From Rhopalosiphum padi (lineage: Eukaryota > Arthropoda > Insecta > Hemiptera > Aphididae), in NCBI RefSeq assembly GCF_020882245.1, contig NC_083598.1, positions 2,349,178-2,413,177 on the forward strand: a stretch of 64,000 nt of DNA. The letters run 5' to 3'. The translations under genes and the position numbers were made by a program. Shown here in pieces: positions 28,370-41,149 of the stretch. Positions within the stretch are counted from its first letter, which is position 1. Every line of letters starts with the position of its first letter. The notes under the pieces are model-generated. The model saw nothing but the letters and a program-made list of their open reading frames with translations, ran no database searches and was not told the origin of the DNA.

Positions 28370-29390
28370 AATTGTAATTTAAAAATACACACGATTTGAT
28401 GAGTACACTACATGTGTGGTTTCTCCGCTGGTATCCAAAGTACAAAATAAATTTGTTAGTGTGCTTTATACTTAAAATAACAGTAAGTGTTATAACTTCA
28501 AATATCAATAAATATAATAATAAAAAGATAGGTAAGAGAGTATCGCTCTGCTGTACATCAGTACAAATTGAGTCACTATATTAGGTGTATTAAATTTGTA
28601 CTAAATAATGACGTATTATTGTACACGAAAATCGTTTCTGAGTAGAAACGGTCTATCACTAAATTATATATTTACTATTATATAACTATTAAAGTATTTT
28701 ATTTTACTTTTTATATTATATTAGGTTGATATAATTTTTTCTGAAAATATGGCGTTTATTATATTATTAGTATTTAATTATTATAATAATATAATATATT
28801 AGTACTGTATTATATGAATACTTATATAACTTAAAATTTAACAACAACTTTCTGTAAATACCGTAAAACAGTAAAAATAGGTTCATAGTATCTATAAATT
28901 ATAAAATGATAATATTTTAAAATAAATCAAAAATGTTATTGTGAAATTTTACAATTTCACAATAATATAAAATGCATAAATGTTCCAAGTGCCAGCGAAT
29001 AATGAAAAAAAAAAAGTAATAAAAAAGTAATTACGTCAAAATTAAAATTAAAATGTCTATAAAAAATCTACTTATAAAGAATCATGTATTAAGTTGTCAA
29101 GATTTTTAACCTAACAAATAATTTTTTATCAACAGTATTTTATAGAAATAGAAACTAAAAAAATTAAAATTTCTCATGCCAACAATTTTAAAAGTTAATC
29201 GTACCTACAATAAAAATGATAATATACCTACACATTTGGTCAATACAATAATATATCAAAAATCGTTTAAGGAGAAATAATTAATTTACGGGTGAATATT
29301 GAATGTTGTAAACAAGTTAAAACAACTTGAAATGATCATAAAAAAAATTATTTAGATTTGTAGTAGAATTTTTTTTTGTATTTAGGTTAA
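28370..29390. repeat. dispersed repeat family R1, copy
   Basis: It carries the family landmarks in order: a degenerate cgaaaatcgtttctgagt motif at the left, ggttgatataattttttctgaaaa, then a series of ..aaaaagtaattacgtcaaaa and attttttatcaacag tracts. It is the most decayed copy with a recognisable left end. Boundaries are approximate. Confidence 0.4.
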
Positions 29391-29599
29391 AAAGATTGTA
29401 AACTTTAATCTTGATGTTCAATGAAAAATCTATACACACGGTTATGCCACCGCCTTTATTATTAATAATTTATTTTTTTCTTCGTTCATCACTAAAATTA
29501 TGACACTGCCATCAATATATCATGTATTCCACAGTCAATATAATATTACAGGTTCATAATATACTATTATACAAAAGTATAGCGTGTTAGTGTCGTGTT

Positions 29600-30718
29600 T
29601 TTCACCATCGTTCTCAACAGCGACCAGTCCGCTCGTGACCTATCGCCAACGTCGTCGAGTCCACGTCAAAAGTTAGTTAGTTTTGTTTAGTTCCCATCAA
29701 ATATAAATATGGTTCCTCTACAAGCCCAACGTGAATTTAACACTAAATATATCAATAGTTTTTAGTATCATAAATGCTGAACCCAAAGTATTAATTCGAG
29801 TGAATTAGGTTTATATGTAAGTGTGTTTAAAAAATGGTTAGGTGAAGCGAATAAAGCTTTCAAACGGAGGAAAAATGATCACGCCATTAACATAAAGTAG
29901 GTATATATAAAACCGGATACGTGGTAACGATAACAGTGCTGTTGACAGAAGTGTTATCAACACTGCTTCACGCTGACCAGACGTGACGACCACCCAACTC
30001 TTATCACGTCCGACACAAAGGTGTAAAAATGTGTGTGATTTTCATGTAGATATTAATTCATTTTCCAGTATATTTTTCTATGTTACTTTTATAGTGTTAC
30101 CAATTGTTTATAATCTTTTAGGAAGTAATTATGTTGTTGTGGTGCCACTGAAAGCGCGTTTCGCAGTTCATGTGCTCTATGAAGTGACCGGCCGTTAAAT
30201 GACTAGTGACTACTATAATCGAGTTCGGAATGCTCGAATTATTTTTTTTATAGTTTTTCGGTCATTTTTTGCCTGCCCGTTCAGCCCCCCGGCTTCACGG
30301 TCTTACCGCGTTTCGTATTTTATTTGCCGTTTTAGCGTCTCAAACACCGCGGCCGTTCGCAAGTGTGCGTCGTGTAGTGAAGAAATTCTTTCTAGTTGTC
30401 CGCATATTTTATAATATTGCGTTTCCCGTTTCAAGACGGTCAGCGTTGCCAACGAAATGTTTGTATAACCGACAACGTATAATATATGTGCTAGTGATAT
30501 TTTTTAGCGACGGCAGTGTCAACATCACATCGGTCCCGTCGTCGCAGCAGCATCGTAAGCACTAGTGGATTATACGTCCGTGGCTTTGGCCGATTGGTCG
30601 CACGTACGCGGGTGGAGTTGTATCGGTTCATTTGTATAATTGCATCGTATGATAATATTATACGTCTCCCCCGGTACGATCGCGTTGGGATGAAATCCGC
30701 CAATCAACACGGTCACAT
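29600..30718 (+). other. CpG-rich block ending in a strong donor: candidate first exon
   Basis: Several hundred bases of balanced, CpG-rich sequence stand out from both flanks and end at a GTGAGT donor (30719). The last ATG before it, at 30690, opens MKSANQHGH and runs into the donor in phase 2, so a short coding start is possible. Many short overlapping ORFs upstream do not look like proteins. No downstream exon is recognised, which would imply a very long first intron. Confidence 0.4.
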
Positions 30719-31309
30719 GTGAGTATAGGTCTACCATTTGTTCTTGCGTTAATAACGTTAATGTTATTATACGGCCGACCGGGCCGTCGATATTACTATA
30801 TTAGTTTATTGTATTGAGATAACAGACCTTTTTTTATGCTGTTATATTAGTTTATTCAATTTGTTAATACGTATACATTCCACTTATTAAATTTGTTAAT
30901 TATTCAGTTATATCCAGGATTACACTTAACAGCTACAGTGATCACTGTTATATTAGTATACCGCACTATACTGATCCACAGAGCAACTTGCATCTATATA
31001 CTCAATTATTACGCTTAGTCATCATACATATAGATTAGTACAAAAAACGCTCTTAATTATTTGATGCCTTATCTAATGGTTAATTAAAATACTGAGCTGC
31101 TGTATTTAATTTTCACCCTTAGCTTGCCAATTATGAAAATCTAAACGATATACTACATATAAAAGATATTCAAAGAAATTCTTTGAGGAATCTTTGATAG
31201 AATCTTAGAATCTAATCCGGGTATTTAATGTTGACTAACCAGGATAGGTGTATGATACTGAATTAGTCGTTCGTTTTTATACAGTTTCACTATTGTAATT
31301 GTTTAAATG

Positions 31310-32220
31310 TTATATTTTTTGAAAGAGTAAGCCAAGCGTAACATACTTGATTTGAAGCATTTTTCTAATTTTGTATGCCATTATGAAAATGTTTAAGTAT
31401 AATTTTACTAGTCGAACAGTAATGTGTTGTTTTTCCTAGTCGTGGTGAATTATTAATTTATTTTTAAAAAATCATTTACAAATAACAGAATTATCACTAT
31501 ATTATGGTAAACGGGCAGTTTGTAATATCTATTCAATCAAATCTTAAAGGCAATTGAACATACTTCATTTTTTTTCTCTTAAATAGCATTATGAAAATGT
31601 TTTATAATAATATTACATATAAAACAAAAACACATAGTTTCAAAAGAAAGTGTAGGACTATAATAATAGATAAGTAATATAACATATAATATATAATATA
31701 TATAATAAATATTAGTTAAATATATTATATTAGTAAAATTTGAAAAGACTTCATTATTATACTATTTCAGCCTGAAAAAAAAAAACAAAAATACACAGTA
31801 AAAATGTGTTTACTTGTAAAATTTAAATATAACTTAAAATGTTTAAACAAATACATTCTGTTTTATTTAAAAAACCGGATAAAACGTTAAATAATTTGTG
31901 CTTATATATTTATTTTTATTAACACAATTGTGTTAAAGGGCATTAAACCTCAGGTTGTAAATCGCGCAAAATCTGTTTGATTACTTTAAGTTGGTGTGAA
32001 TAAAATCAATACAAAGCTTTAAATGTTTTTCATTAAACATGTTACATGATGTTTTGAAAGTTTTCAATATTTTATCCTAGAACAAAGTTAAATTGAATTT
32101 GTTACTTTAACTCCTATTCAATTAAATCTTAAAGGATAATTGAACATACTTCATTTTTTTTTCTTTAATATGGCTTTGTGAATGTATTTCATAATAATTT
32201 TACAAGTAGGACAATGTATG
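31310..32220. repeat. locally repeated sequence, first block
   Basis: Three copies of a unit of roughly 80 bp, of the type ttgaacatacttcattttttt..cattatgaaaatgtttta, lie at about 31340, 31550 and 32145. A further 170-bp segment at about 31797-31950 recurs at 34655-34822 in the same orientation. No coding sequence. Possibly subterminal repeats of a larger transposon spanning 31.3-34.8 kb. Confidence 0.5.
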
Positions 32221-32299
32221 GTGGATTTAGTTGAAATGTATGTAACTAAAAAAATAAAAAATAAACTTAAATAAATAATAAATATACATTATATAATAT

Positions 32300-32690
32300 G
32301 TGGAAGAATGAGCCTCTCCCATAGATCAGTGTCTGTTATAATATATTGGACAAAAAAAGATTGTTTATCGAAAATCAGATTCACTTGGTACTTTTTTTAA
32401 TGTAGTAATTGATGATTTTATTTGAAATTAAATTAATTTATGTCTGGTATGTACGACCGACAGTGGGTGTGGGGGCAAAGCAACTTACGGGTCACTTTGA
32501 TTTAGTCATCTGGCCTTTGGATAGATTGTGTAGTGTTGAAATTTCCCTAAAGAGTACCGCTGCCACCAGAACTATTGTTTACGATAGTTCTGTTTGAGCC
32601 AATATCGTCCTAATTGAGAATATAGCCACGAAGTACGATACGAGTCTCAATTTATCTGACAACGACTATACCTATTCGTTATTAAATTAT
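32300..32690. other. mixed-composition patch with hairpin
   Basis: Balanced composition between A+T-rich repeats. Near 32569-32592 is a stem agaactat / atagttct with an 8-base loop. A 62-codon plus ORF lies here but shows no recognised domain. Confidence 0.2.
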
Positions 32691-33413
32691 ATATAATAAT
32701 ATTGCTTGAGAAATTGGTTGGAAAATAATACTAGGTACTATTTATAATAATGTAGGTACTACCTAATTATAATACATGGCATAGATATTATTACTTATTA
32801 ACCATATTTGTATTTGGTGACAACTATGACTATCAATACGTTATTCAGTTTTGTTGTGACCATGTTTATATTTTATATTACATTGACTATATAGGTATTT
32901 GAATTTATTTTATGAACCTACTAATATCTAATATATCATGAGAAATAATTAGCCGATAGAGTACGATACTTTGTTACGTAAACTTAATTGTATTGTAGTC
33001 GCATTTAAAAAAAAATAATGTCAGTAAAATTGACTTAAGTTCGCCCAAACTATTAAAAAAAACGCATAAGGTAATTATTGATTTAAAAAATAGATTCGCT
33101 CCCCCCCTATAAAACTGTCTAGGGGCGTCCCTGAGACCGTCACAGGTAAATAATAAATTTAAAATTCCAATATTTCTTAATATGTTGTAATAATAAAAAA
33201 ATCACATAATAAATGAGATGATACAAATATTTTCTAAGTGTATATATTTTATTGTTAAATATTCAGTGTAATTAATTAGAAGAAATAGACAAAGTCGTAA
33301 GGACTGATTCGTGATGTTAATTGACAAAAGTGCTCATGCTGTCGGAGTCCTCTCCAGCAGCGCTATTCTGTAACTCGATAAGGTAGCTTAACGACAACTT
33401 TCGATTCGTTGAG

Positions 33414-33479
33414 CTAACGAAAATTTTCTTATCGAATATTTCTCTTTTTTTAGTTGGAGGTCCACTATTGTTAGCCATT
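33414..33479 (-). other. 21-codon ATG ORF in a G+C-raised patch
   Basis: The minus strand starts ATG GCT AAC AAT AGT GGA and reads MANNSGPPTKKREIFDKKIF R stop. It lies in a 250-bp patch of balanced composition (33300-33560). The first residues resemble the starts of transposase-like proteins, but the frame closes quickly. Transposon fragment or 5' remnant are both possible. Confidence 0.2.
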
Positions 33480-34599
33480 CTTAACTTTTTAAGGCGATCG
33501 CCCCTATTTACGAGCCGCCATTGCTCTTAATTCTAAGATTTGACAACAATAAGTGAGGGGCAACTGGTATTTATGGTCAGAAACAAAACAATAAGTATTC
33601 ACTTTTAATAGTTATGATTTATTATATCTTAAAATAAAATGTTGGCAAATAGTCTCTATACCGAAAATCTGTTTTTACATCATAGACATTTACTAAGTGC
33701 TTAATATTCTACTCTTTACGTAAAGAAAAACAACAAATCACCAGTATAAATATTACTAATCACTTTATGTATAAGCAATTAAAACTTAAAAATAATTATC
33801 ATTCATAGTTTTGCAAGATATTCTAAAAAGTATATAGCCAAAGTGTATATATTATAATATATAAACACAACTTAAACAACAAGATTTATAAAATAATAAA
33901 AAAAATATTTTCAAGACATGTCAATACAAATATGACTACTAATTAATCCGTAATAAAAAAAATAATTTATTCTCATTATCATTCTTGAAAAATAATAAAA
34001 TGAAAATATGAAATATGTAAAAATTATCAACCCCATTCATTTAAGAAAAAAAATGATTTGTCATTTATATAAATTTAAGCTTTTGTCTTATCTACATCAT
34101 TAACAATAAACGACAGTAAATTATAAAAAAACATCAATATTATAATATTATAAAAAAAAAACAAAACAATAGCATTAATAAAAGAAATGTATTGAAATGT
34201 TGAAACTTACAGAAGAATATTTAAACGCCATTATCTTTATTATTATCGACAAATTGGGTTACGTAATATAGACCTTATACAAAAAAAAAATAAAAAATTG
34301 TAAACTTATACCATATTATTATTATTAATAAACCTTAAAATTTTTCTTTGATCACTATAACTTATATAAAAAAAAAAAAAAAATAGAAGTTTTATATAAT
34401 TTACATGGACTTGCTATAAAGAGTTGACCCTTGGCAAAAAGAAAAAAAGAACTCATTCAAATTTTTTAAATATTCGTGTGAAATATAATTTTTTTATACT
34501 TTTTATAAGACTAATTTAAATATTTAATTTTTATTTAGGAAGTAACCATATTTTTTCAATATATATTATGAATTTCTTCTGGATGTTTCAAGTTTACTG

Positions 34600-34825
34600 T
34601 GTATTTCAAAAAAAGTAAGTCTGAAAAAAATATAAAAATACACTTAACAGACAGTAAAGAATGTGTTGACTTGTAAAATTTAAATATAATTTAAAATGTT
34701 TAAACAACTAGATTCTGTTAAATTTAAAAAAACGGACAAAACGTTTTATAGATTTTTTAAATAAATAATTTTCGCTTATATTTACTTTTTATTAACACAA
34801 TTGTGTTAAAGCCGTTAAAAACTTA
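34600..34825. repeat. locally repeated sequence, second block
   Basis: Direct-repeat partner of 31740-31950. It shares cttgtaaaatttaaatataa, aaaatgtttaaacaa and ttattaacacaattgtgtta in the same order, with small indels. Confidence 0.6.
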
Positions 34826-34958
34826 CAGTGGTAATATAATATAATATTGTCGTATTCACTTCCTTGCTAAAATATACCTGTATTTAATAATGTAAGTAAC
34901 AGAAAATATTAAAAAAAAATATTAATGTATTCTATTATGCACATATTATTAGTAGTAC

Positions 34959-35113
34959 CTGCAATATGTTAACGCTGATTAAGCTTGTGTTTTGTGCATG
35001 CAATTCATCTACCTGTTCTGATATTTTGTCTTCAGTTCTTTGAGCGACGATTATATTTATGTTTAATTCGATGACTGCCTTCGTCAGATCTGATTCTTTT
35101 GATTGACTTACTA
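34959..35113 (-). CDS. orphan exon candidate, coiled-coil-like
   Basis: A minus-strand open frame bounded by an acceptor (tattcaag before TA GTA AGT) and a donor (CAG|GTACTA at 34958). It reads VSQSKESDLTKAVIELNINI and continues with RTEDKISEQVDELHAQN, with heptad-like spacing of hydrophobics. It adjoins sequence (35183-36060) homologous to the small-gene locus at 46.77-48.01 kb. Incoming phase 1 matches the phase of those first exons. No start or stop exon was identified, so it may be a remnant. Confidence is low. Confidence 0.3.
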
Positions 35114-35182
35114 CTTGAATACTACTATGAATAAAACTACTATGAATACTCAATATTATGAATCATTTAAAAAGATGATTTA

Positions 35183-36060
35183 TAGGACTATCATATTATA
35201 CCGATTTAAGTAATTCACAAATTAGACTGAATATTTTTGAAATTAAAATGAAAATAATTTGAAAATAAAACTGTGTATAATAAAAATAAGAACGCTGTTC
35301 GATATTGATCACTATTATTCTGTTTTATTTTTATGCGTTCGAAATGTTAAAACTATAATTAATAATTATCTTTGTTTATAATTGTGTTATTTTATAATGC
35401 ATATCAAACGCTAAATGGTTTGGATAAGCGAATTCTGTTTCGGATTATCAAATTAAAAACATAATAATATAAATATAGTTTTGTCATTCGGGGACAGTTC
35501 TAAGATCCTCCTTCCTCTATCTCAAGCCGAGACCCATTTTTGCACTTCTAACGTCCTTTTTACTAGTCGCGTGCAAATAATATTATAGTATTTATTGTTT
35601 ACATCTCAATTTTTATTAGAGTAAAGGGAAACTAATAGTTTGGAAACCAATTTATTCGTTTAACTCGTTTGGATTGTAAACTGAGTGACGTATTGATACA
35701 TTGAATTAATACGTATAATGTATTAATTTTATAATATTAAAGTGAAAAAATAAGTTTAAAAATATGTTATTAGATATTTTATCTAATAAACAGATTTTGT
35801 AATATACGATTGGTGAAAATCTAATAATAGTCCAAAGAAATTCATGTTATAAATCATAAATTATCAATAGTTATTTATTTTTGATTATTTTGGTAATTTA
35901 AGCACTTTCATCCCTCGAAAATAAATCCTGGTTACGCCACTGATCGTATGTTGAAAAAATTAAGGTATTATCGGTATATTTAGTTATTACGCGTTTGATT
36001 CTTGGGTCGACTTGTAAAGTTACGATATCTATTCGATAGGAATTAAATAAAATCCGGACT
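35183..36060. repeat. decayed duplicate of the 46.77-48.01 kb segment
   Basis: Two anchors are collinear: aggactatcatattatacc at about 35183 matches agggctatcatattatacc at about 46767, and acgcgtttgattct..gataggaattaaa at about 35990 matches the intron 1 region of copy 1 (about 47950-48005). The second exon equivalent is replaced by an unrelated repeat tail ending ctggttacgccactg. The exon 1 equivalent is not open. This is an old paralogous fragment. Confidence 0.5.
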
Positions 36061-36069
36061 ATGAAGTAA

Positions 36070-37418
36070 GATTTCTGATTATAAAAGTATGAGCTGCAAA
36101 AATTTAATAATGGAAATAAAAACGATGATGAATACTTAGTACTTACGTATTATAGTAACATACGTTTTCAATTTTTTTTATATATAGAATCATTTTTAGT
36201 ATTATTAAATTCTATATGCTTGTGTTTATTTTACATTTTTGGCAGTATCTGTGATTCCACGTTATTTATTTTTTGCCATTGGCTAAATAAACAGTTATTA
36301 TGATCGTATTATTATTATTATTATTATTATTATCATCATATTATTTGATCATAGATTCGCGGTTAATTTTATAAATATTATCACCTACTAAATAATTTGC
36401 AAATTTTCATATGGTTTTGACTAATTTGATCAAAATGTGAATATGCGGTCTTAAAACGCTTATAAAAAGAATTGTGTTCTTCTATAAGTATTTTTAATAT
36501 TTTTAAATAACTATAATAAACATTTATAACTCATATAGTACATTTTTAAGGTTTTTGACCGAGAAAACATTTATTTGATCGAGAATAATTTTAAAAAACG
36601 TTGGTTTTTTTTATATTAAAACCAATAACTGTAAACGACTTAAGTGATCTACACATATTGCTGTAATCGATTGTACCTAATGTTTTGTATTATGCCTATA
36701 CTATATATTGGACTAATAGTCACTCAAATCGATCTGCGAGGTATTATTATAATATAGGTAAGTAACTCGCATTAGTCAGATAATGCATATTATACATTAG
36801 TACTAAACCAGAAAATAAATGTGGATGCATTCACCTAGGTGTTTTATGGCTGCAAGTAAATTCTACACATATAATTACTTCTAGATCCGATCGTAATGAA
36901 CTAATATATCGTTTTTTAAATGAAAACCATAATCATAATATTATGATATTGAATTTGTTATTGTTTCAGTATAAGAAAATTAATTATATTATTTTCCAAA
37001 TCAATAGTTTCTAAACCGTTATTTGTTTGTCTCTGTAACTACAGTATAGGTATGTAGATATGCAAACATAAAATTTGCATGGGAATATGAATGGATAAAT
37101 GGCATCGCTACGTCAGTAAAGTTTATCACCCCTCTCCGCCCTCCTTCTCACCCATTAGTGGATGGATAGACTTCCAACGGGTATATCGGCATTTTTGCAA
37201 TCCTTAACTGCAATTACGAGTACTTACATATAGTGGGCTGAAAAAAATTTCAACTCCAAGTGGACGCACAGACTTTGATTTAAAATGTATAAATATATAG
37301 TATACTCAAGTTTTAAATCGTCTTGTGTAAAGAATAAATAAAAAAATCATCAGATATGTATAGGTAAGGTTTATTTAATATTGATTTTAAAGTTACATTG
37401 TGATCTGCAGATGTTATA
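36070..37418. other. A+T-rich spacer
   Basis: (ATT)n at 36308-36333; otherwise nothing recognised. Confidence 0.5.
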
Positions 37419-38036
37419 CAGAGTGATTCTTTTATTATGAAACATTCATTATTTCAAAAAGTATTCATATTTTTCTACATAGTTTCAAGTTGTTAAAAAA
37501 AAACAACGTTATTACTATATACTATATATACTTATTTTTTATATTTTTTTAAGTTTTTTACTTTTTTGAATAACAACACAAATTTTTAATTTTATATTCC
37601 AAATCAGAATAATTTTCTGAATATTTTAATACATAAAAATCGAATTTAGAACGAGTAGTTTATGAGTTATACGTATTTCAAGTTTAGATGCGCGGAGTTG
37701 AGTGGTACGGGGTTACCCCACAAAATGTTTGTCCACTACTCCGCTTGTCTAAATTTTAAATACGTAAAATCATACACTACTCACCCTTTATTTGGTTTTT
37801 TTGTATCCAAATATTTAGAAAATTATTCTGATTTGGAATATGAAATTAAAACTCTATGCTGTCATTCAAAAAAGTAAAAAACTTAAAAAAAATATAAGGA
37901 TAAAAAATATTTAAAAATATAATTTTATAATAAAAACGTTGTTTCTTTAACAACTTGAAACTATGTAAATAAATGTTTTCAAAAACATGAATACTTTTTG
38001 AAATAATGAGTGTTTTATAATAAAAGAATCACCTTG
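37419..38036. mobile_element. foldback-type MITE, 618 bp, TA target site
   Basis: A nearly complete palindrome: the left end cagagtgattcttttattat matches the right end, reverse complemented as caaggtgattcttttattat, and pairing continues through long A+T tracts to a central hairpin around accccacaaaatg (about 37715). Flanked by TA. The apparent 71-codon ORF inside is a by-product of the palindrome. Confidence 0.8.
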
Positions 38037-38767
38037 TATTCTTGACCAAGAAAATAAAATATTATGTAGAATTTATTATATCCGGATGTGCATTCGTTTC
38101 GGTCTTGAGGGCTAGTAATGCCAGCAAACGGGTTCTTTCATAAGTTTATTGCTTGTTTCGAAGAGGGTTTTGAAGTCATGTAGCTGTTAATAAAATGATG
38201 TGGATTAATACATATCATATATAGGTAAATAAACACATAATTCTGTCATCATATGACAATATAAAAAAAAATCGTTTTTAACACTTAATTTTAAAAAGAC
38301 CGTATGTCATTATAATGTTTACAAGAAAACTACTGGACTAAACATTTAAAAAAAAAAATTTTAATGGGTTTGATTCATCGAATATTGGTTTATATGAACT
38401 GGAGGACAAAAAGTAGTAAGTAAGTATAGATTTTTATTTGGAGATACTGCCAAATTATTTCTGATATCATTAGCAAAACCATAATATATGAACCATTGAA
38501 CATATAATTCATAAAATTAATGTACGTAGATATTATTATAAATATTATAGATATTACTTAAATAAGTTATAATAACATATTTTACATCCAAGTCTAAAAG
38601 TATCCATAAGTACTAGAAAAAAAAAGAATCTAGACGTTTTAAAATATCATCTAGGGTCTATCAATATACATAAGAATTTAAAAGTTAAAATTCAGGTTTA
38701 TCTTAATGAAACGTATTATGTTCACGTTCGATCATATTTTTATACAAATTATATATTAAAGTTATTA

Positions 38768-39679
38768 TTAATTCAACAAGGAGCTTACTGGAATCTTTTT
38801 CATTGCGTCTGCGTTTTCATCTTTTAATTTGAGTTGGAAGTTTGATCGTCGCATGTATAGTCCAGTTTCTATCTTATGTTCTTTTATTTTTCGTTTTAAA
38901 AGTCTACCATGGTGGTAATGATCGACATTAAAACTTTCTCCGAATTTCACTTCCCTGAATATTATACCCCATCGTTCAACTTCCGGCGTAAGATTCTTAA
39001 AATTCTGTCTTTCAAGTCTTTTTGTACATGGATGCTGATAAGGTTTTTTATACTATTTGGAAATTTTTATTTTGTGAGAATTTGGAAATAACAGGTAACA
39101 CAATAAGACAAATATTTTCTTACCGGCTTCTTGTTTAATTCCAATAATCTCTCTACCTCTAGTCTATTGCGTATAACGGGGGTGTTTTCGAGAGAATCAC
39201 TTATGTCCCATGTTTCTATTTTGCCTTTAACAAGCCATCTCATCAGTTTGATTTCTTCTCGTCTCTACAAAAATGTATACTTAACACGTGTAAATAAATA
39301 AATTTATTTATATGTTGATGTTATGTGTGTTTATATAATATAAACGTTCATAACTTTACGATATTTATAATTTACCGCAATTATATCTAATTTTTCAGCT
39401 ATCATTCGTAATTTGGTCTTTTGCATTTTAAAATAATAGCGTTCCAAAGCAGAATTAGTTTTGACTTTTAATAAGCCTTTTGGAGCAACATGCCATAAAA
39501 AATTGTTCATTTCTCCATGCCTATAAAAATAATTAGTAAAAATAGAATTAATTTTTTTATATATACATAAATAAAATAAACAATGTAATATAAAATAATG
39601 TAAATGTATGTTCAAGAACTTGTGATTACCATCCTATTTCAATATTATTTTCTACTCTACTCTTTCGTGTGACTTTCAT
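38768..39679 (-). CDS. unrecognised four-exon gene, 206-residue basic protein
   Basis: Four exons on the minus strand keep one frame: 39630-39679 (ATG AAA GTC.., 16 codons plus TG), 39376-39520, 39124-39264 and 38768-39052 (stop TAA). The donors are GTAATC, GTAAAT and GTAAGA; the acceptors are tttttatag, tttttgtag and ccaaatag. The introns are only 109, 111 and 71 bp. Junction 1 splits a Trp codon (TG|G), and the other two are phase 0. The protein begins MKVTRKSRVENNIEIGW, is rich in Lys, Arg and Glu, has predicted helical stretches such as ERYYFKMQKTKLRMIAEKLD and RNRLEVERLLELNKK, and carries a HYHHGR motif near residue 160. I see no signal peptide or membrane segment. Frame-perfect splicing, mixed codons and compactness argue for a functional gene. 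I do not recognise the family and assign no function. The start is the only ATG in frame upstream of junction 1. An old spliced transposon gene is an alternative. Confidence 0.75.
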
Positions 39680-41149
39680 TTTTTTTTTGACTTAGAATTT
39701 GTAAATTTGTCTTTAAAATATCTTGAATATAATCTTTAAAATATTGATTCTTAAATATAAAAAATTTAGATACGAATAATCATTTGTTTATAAAGTAAAT
39801 ATCAATTGGAAAATTGCTATAGAAACAATATAAATAAATAAAAATATATTTACCACGGCATACATTAAATGTTTGACAGCTACTGTTATAATTAATTACA
39901 GTGCATTCCGCTGCAGTTGTTCAACACAAATTATATCCTCTCCTATCTTTTATAAAATACAAAAAGTATTGAATTTATCAAAGCCTTTAAGCTCCAAAAA
40001 AATTTAGTGTGTAAAGTGAAAATTTTAACAAAAACGTATTTAGCCTAGAAAGAAGATATTTATTTTACTGTATTATACCATATATTATATAATATTACAA
40101 TATTTATTTAAAAAAGTATTTATGTTAAATTATTATCATATTATCATAGGTTCCTTTTTAAACTATACTATATTAATACAAACAAAGTTGTCACATGTTT
40201 ATTTTGTTTTGTTTTTTGTTAATTTTCATTCCAACTTATTAAATAATTATAAGAAATAAAACTTGATTAAATAATACAATTATTATTAACATATTTTATT
40301 TCATTGTAACATGCTTTGCTGCAAGTTAAATGTTTGATATTTTAAAACTTAAAATCACTATTCAGTTTTGGTTGAAGATTAAACAATTTAACCCCAATAA
40401 ACAGGTTTAAAACGCATTTTTAAGTTCTCTTAAAAATTGGCTTTTCTATTTTGTTCATATACATTAATAAGTAGCTAAACATATTTTAACAATCTAATTT
40501 AATTTACCTATTTAAATGTTTTATTATATTTAAAAATTAGTGGTACCGTACTGTCTTGCCTTCCATATAAATTATGACAATGTATTACAACAGATAATAA
40601 ATTGGCCCTTTTCCATAAGTTGTAAGTAAAATTGTAATTACAATCACTTTGATAAAACTACTACAATTTTGTCATCCATACATTCAAGTATTATACATAT
40701 AACAATTATTTAATATATTTTTGGCAATGATGTGATAGCACAATAATAAAATATAACTATAAAAATATGCGAAAATGATGTAAAAATCAGGAAAAAAAGT
40801 ATCTAGAACAAAACAACAAAATAGTGTCTATTTCATTGCAATTAGATTGATTGTAGAGTATTTATTTAATTTCAAAATTATCAATCTATCACACTATTCA
40901 CACTTCCCTCAAAAATATAATTTAATACAATATCCAAACCCTAAAACAATTAACAATTGCGTTGGACTTATCGTATAATACACTAAAATATTTATTGTTC
41001 CATTTTAGACAGAAAGTAAAGGTACAAGTGTACAACTAGATTGGAATGTCAAGTGATACTAACATAGTATAACTTTAACATCTGGAATACTGCTATTAAG
41101 TGAAAATTGGCAATATATTTTGATATATGGGTTAATTTTATTGCTTTTA
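39680..41149 (-). other. upstream region of the four-exon gene, A+T-rich
   Basis: The first 270 bases upstream of the four-exon gene (to about 39950) include a slightly richer patch, ttacagtgcattccgctgcag, the most likely promoter position. Beyond that nothing is recognised. Confidence 0.3.

Noticed and set aside
30199..30703. Several overlapping ORFs of 66-98 codons in the CpG-rich block
   Set aside because: Different frames on both strands are open simply because of balanced composition; peptides look random. Only the donor and the last ATG were kept as a candidate first exon.
33300..33480. 53-residue minus-strand protein starting MANNSGPPTKK
   Set aside because: On careful base count the frame closes after 21 codons; the longer reading needed one T fewer than is present.
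36308..36333. Regularly spaced repeats that might be a CRISPR array
   Set aside because: It is an (ATT)n microsatellite in a eukaryotic genome. No spacer-repeat structure occurs anywhere in the window.
37662..37877. 71-codon plus ORF
   Set aside because: Lies in the centre of a foldback MITE; open only because the palindrome lacks stops.
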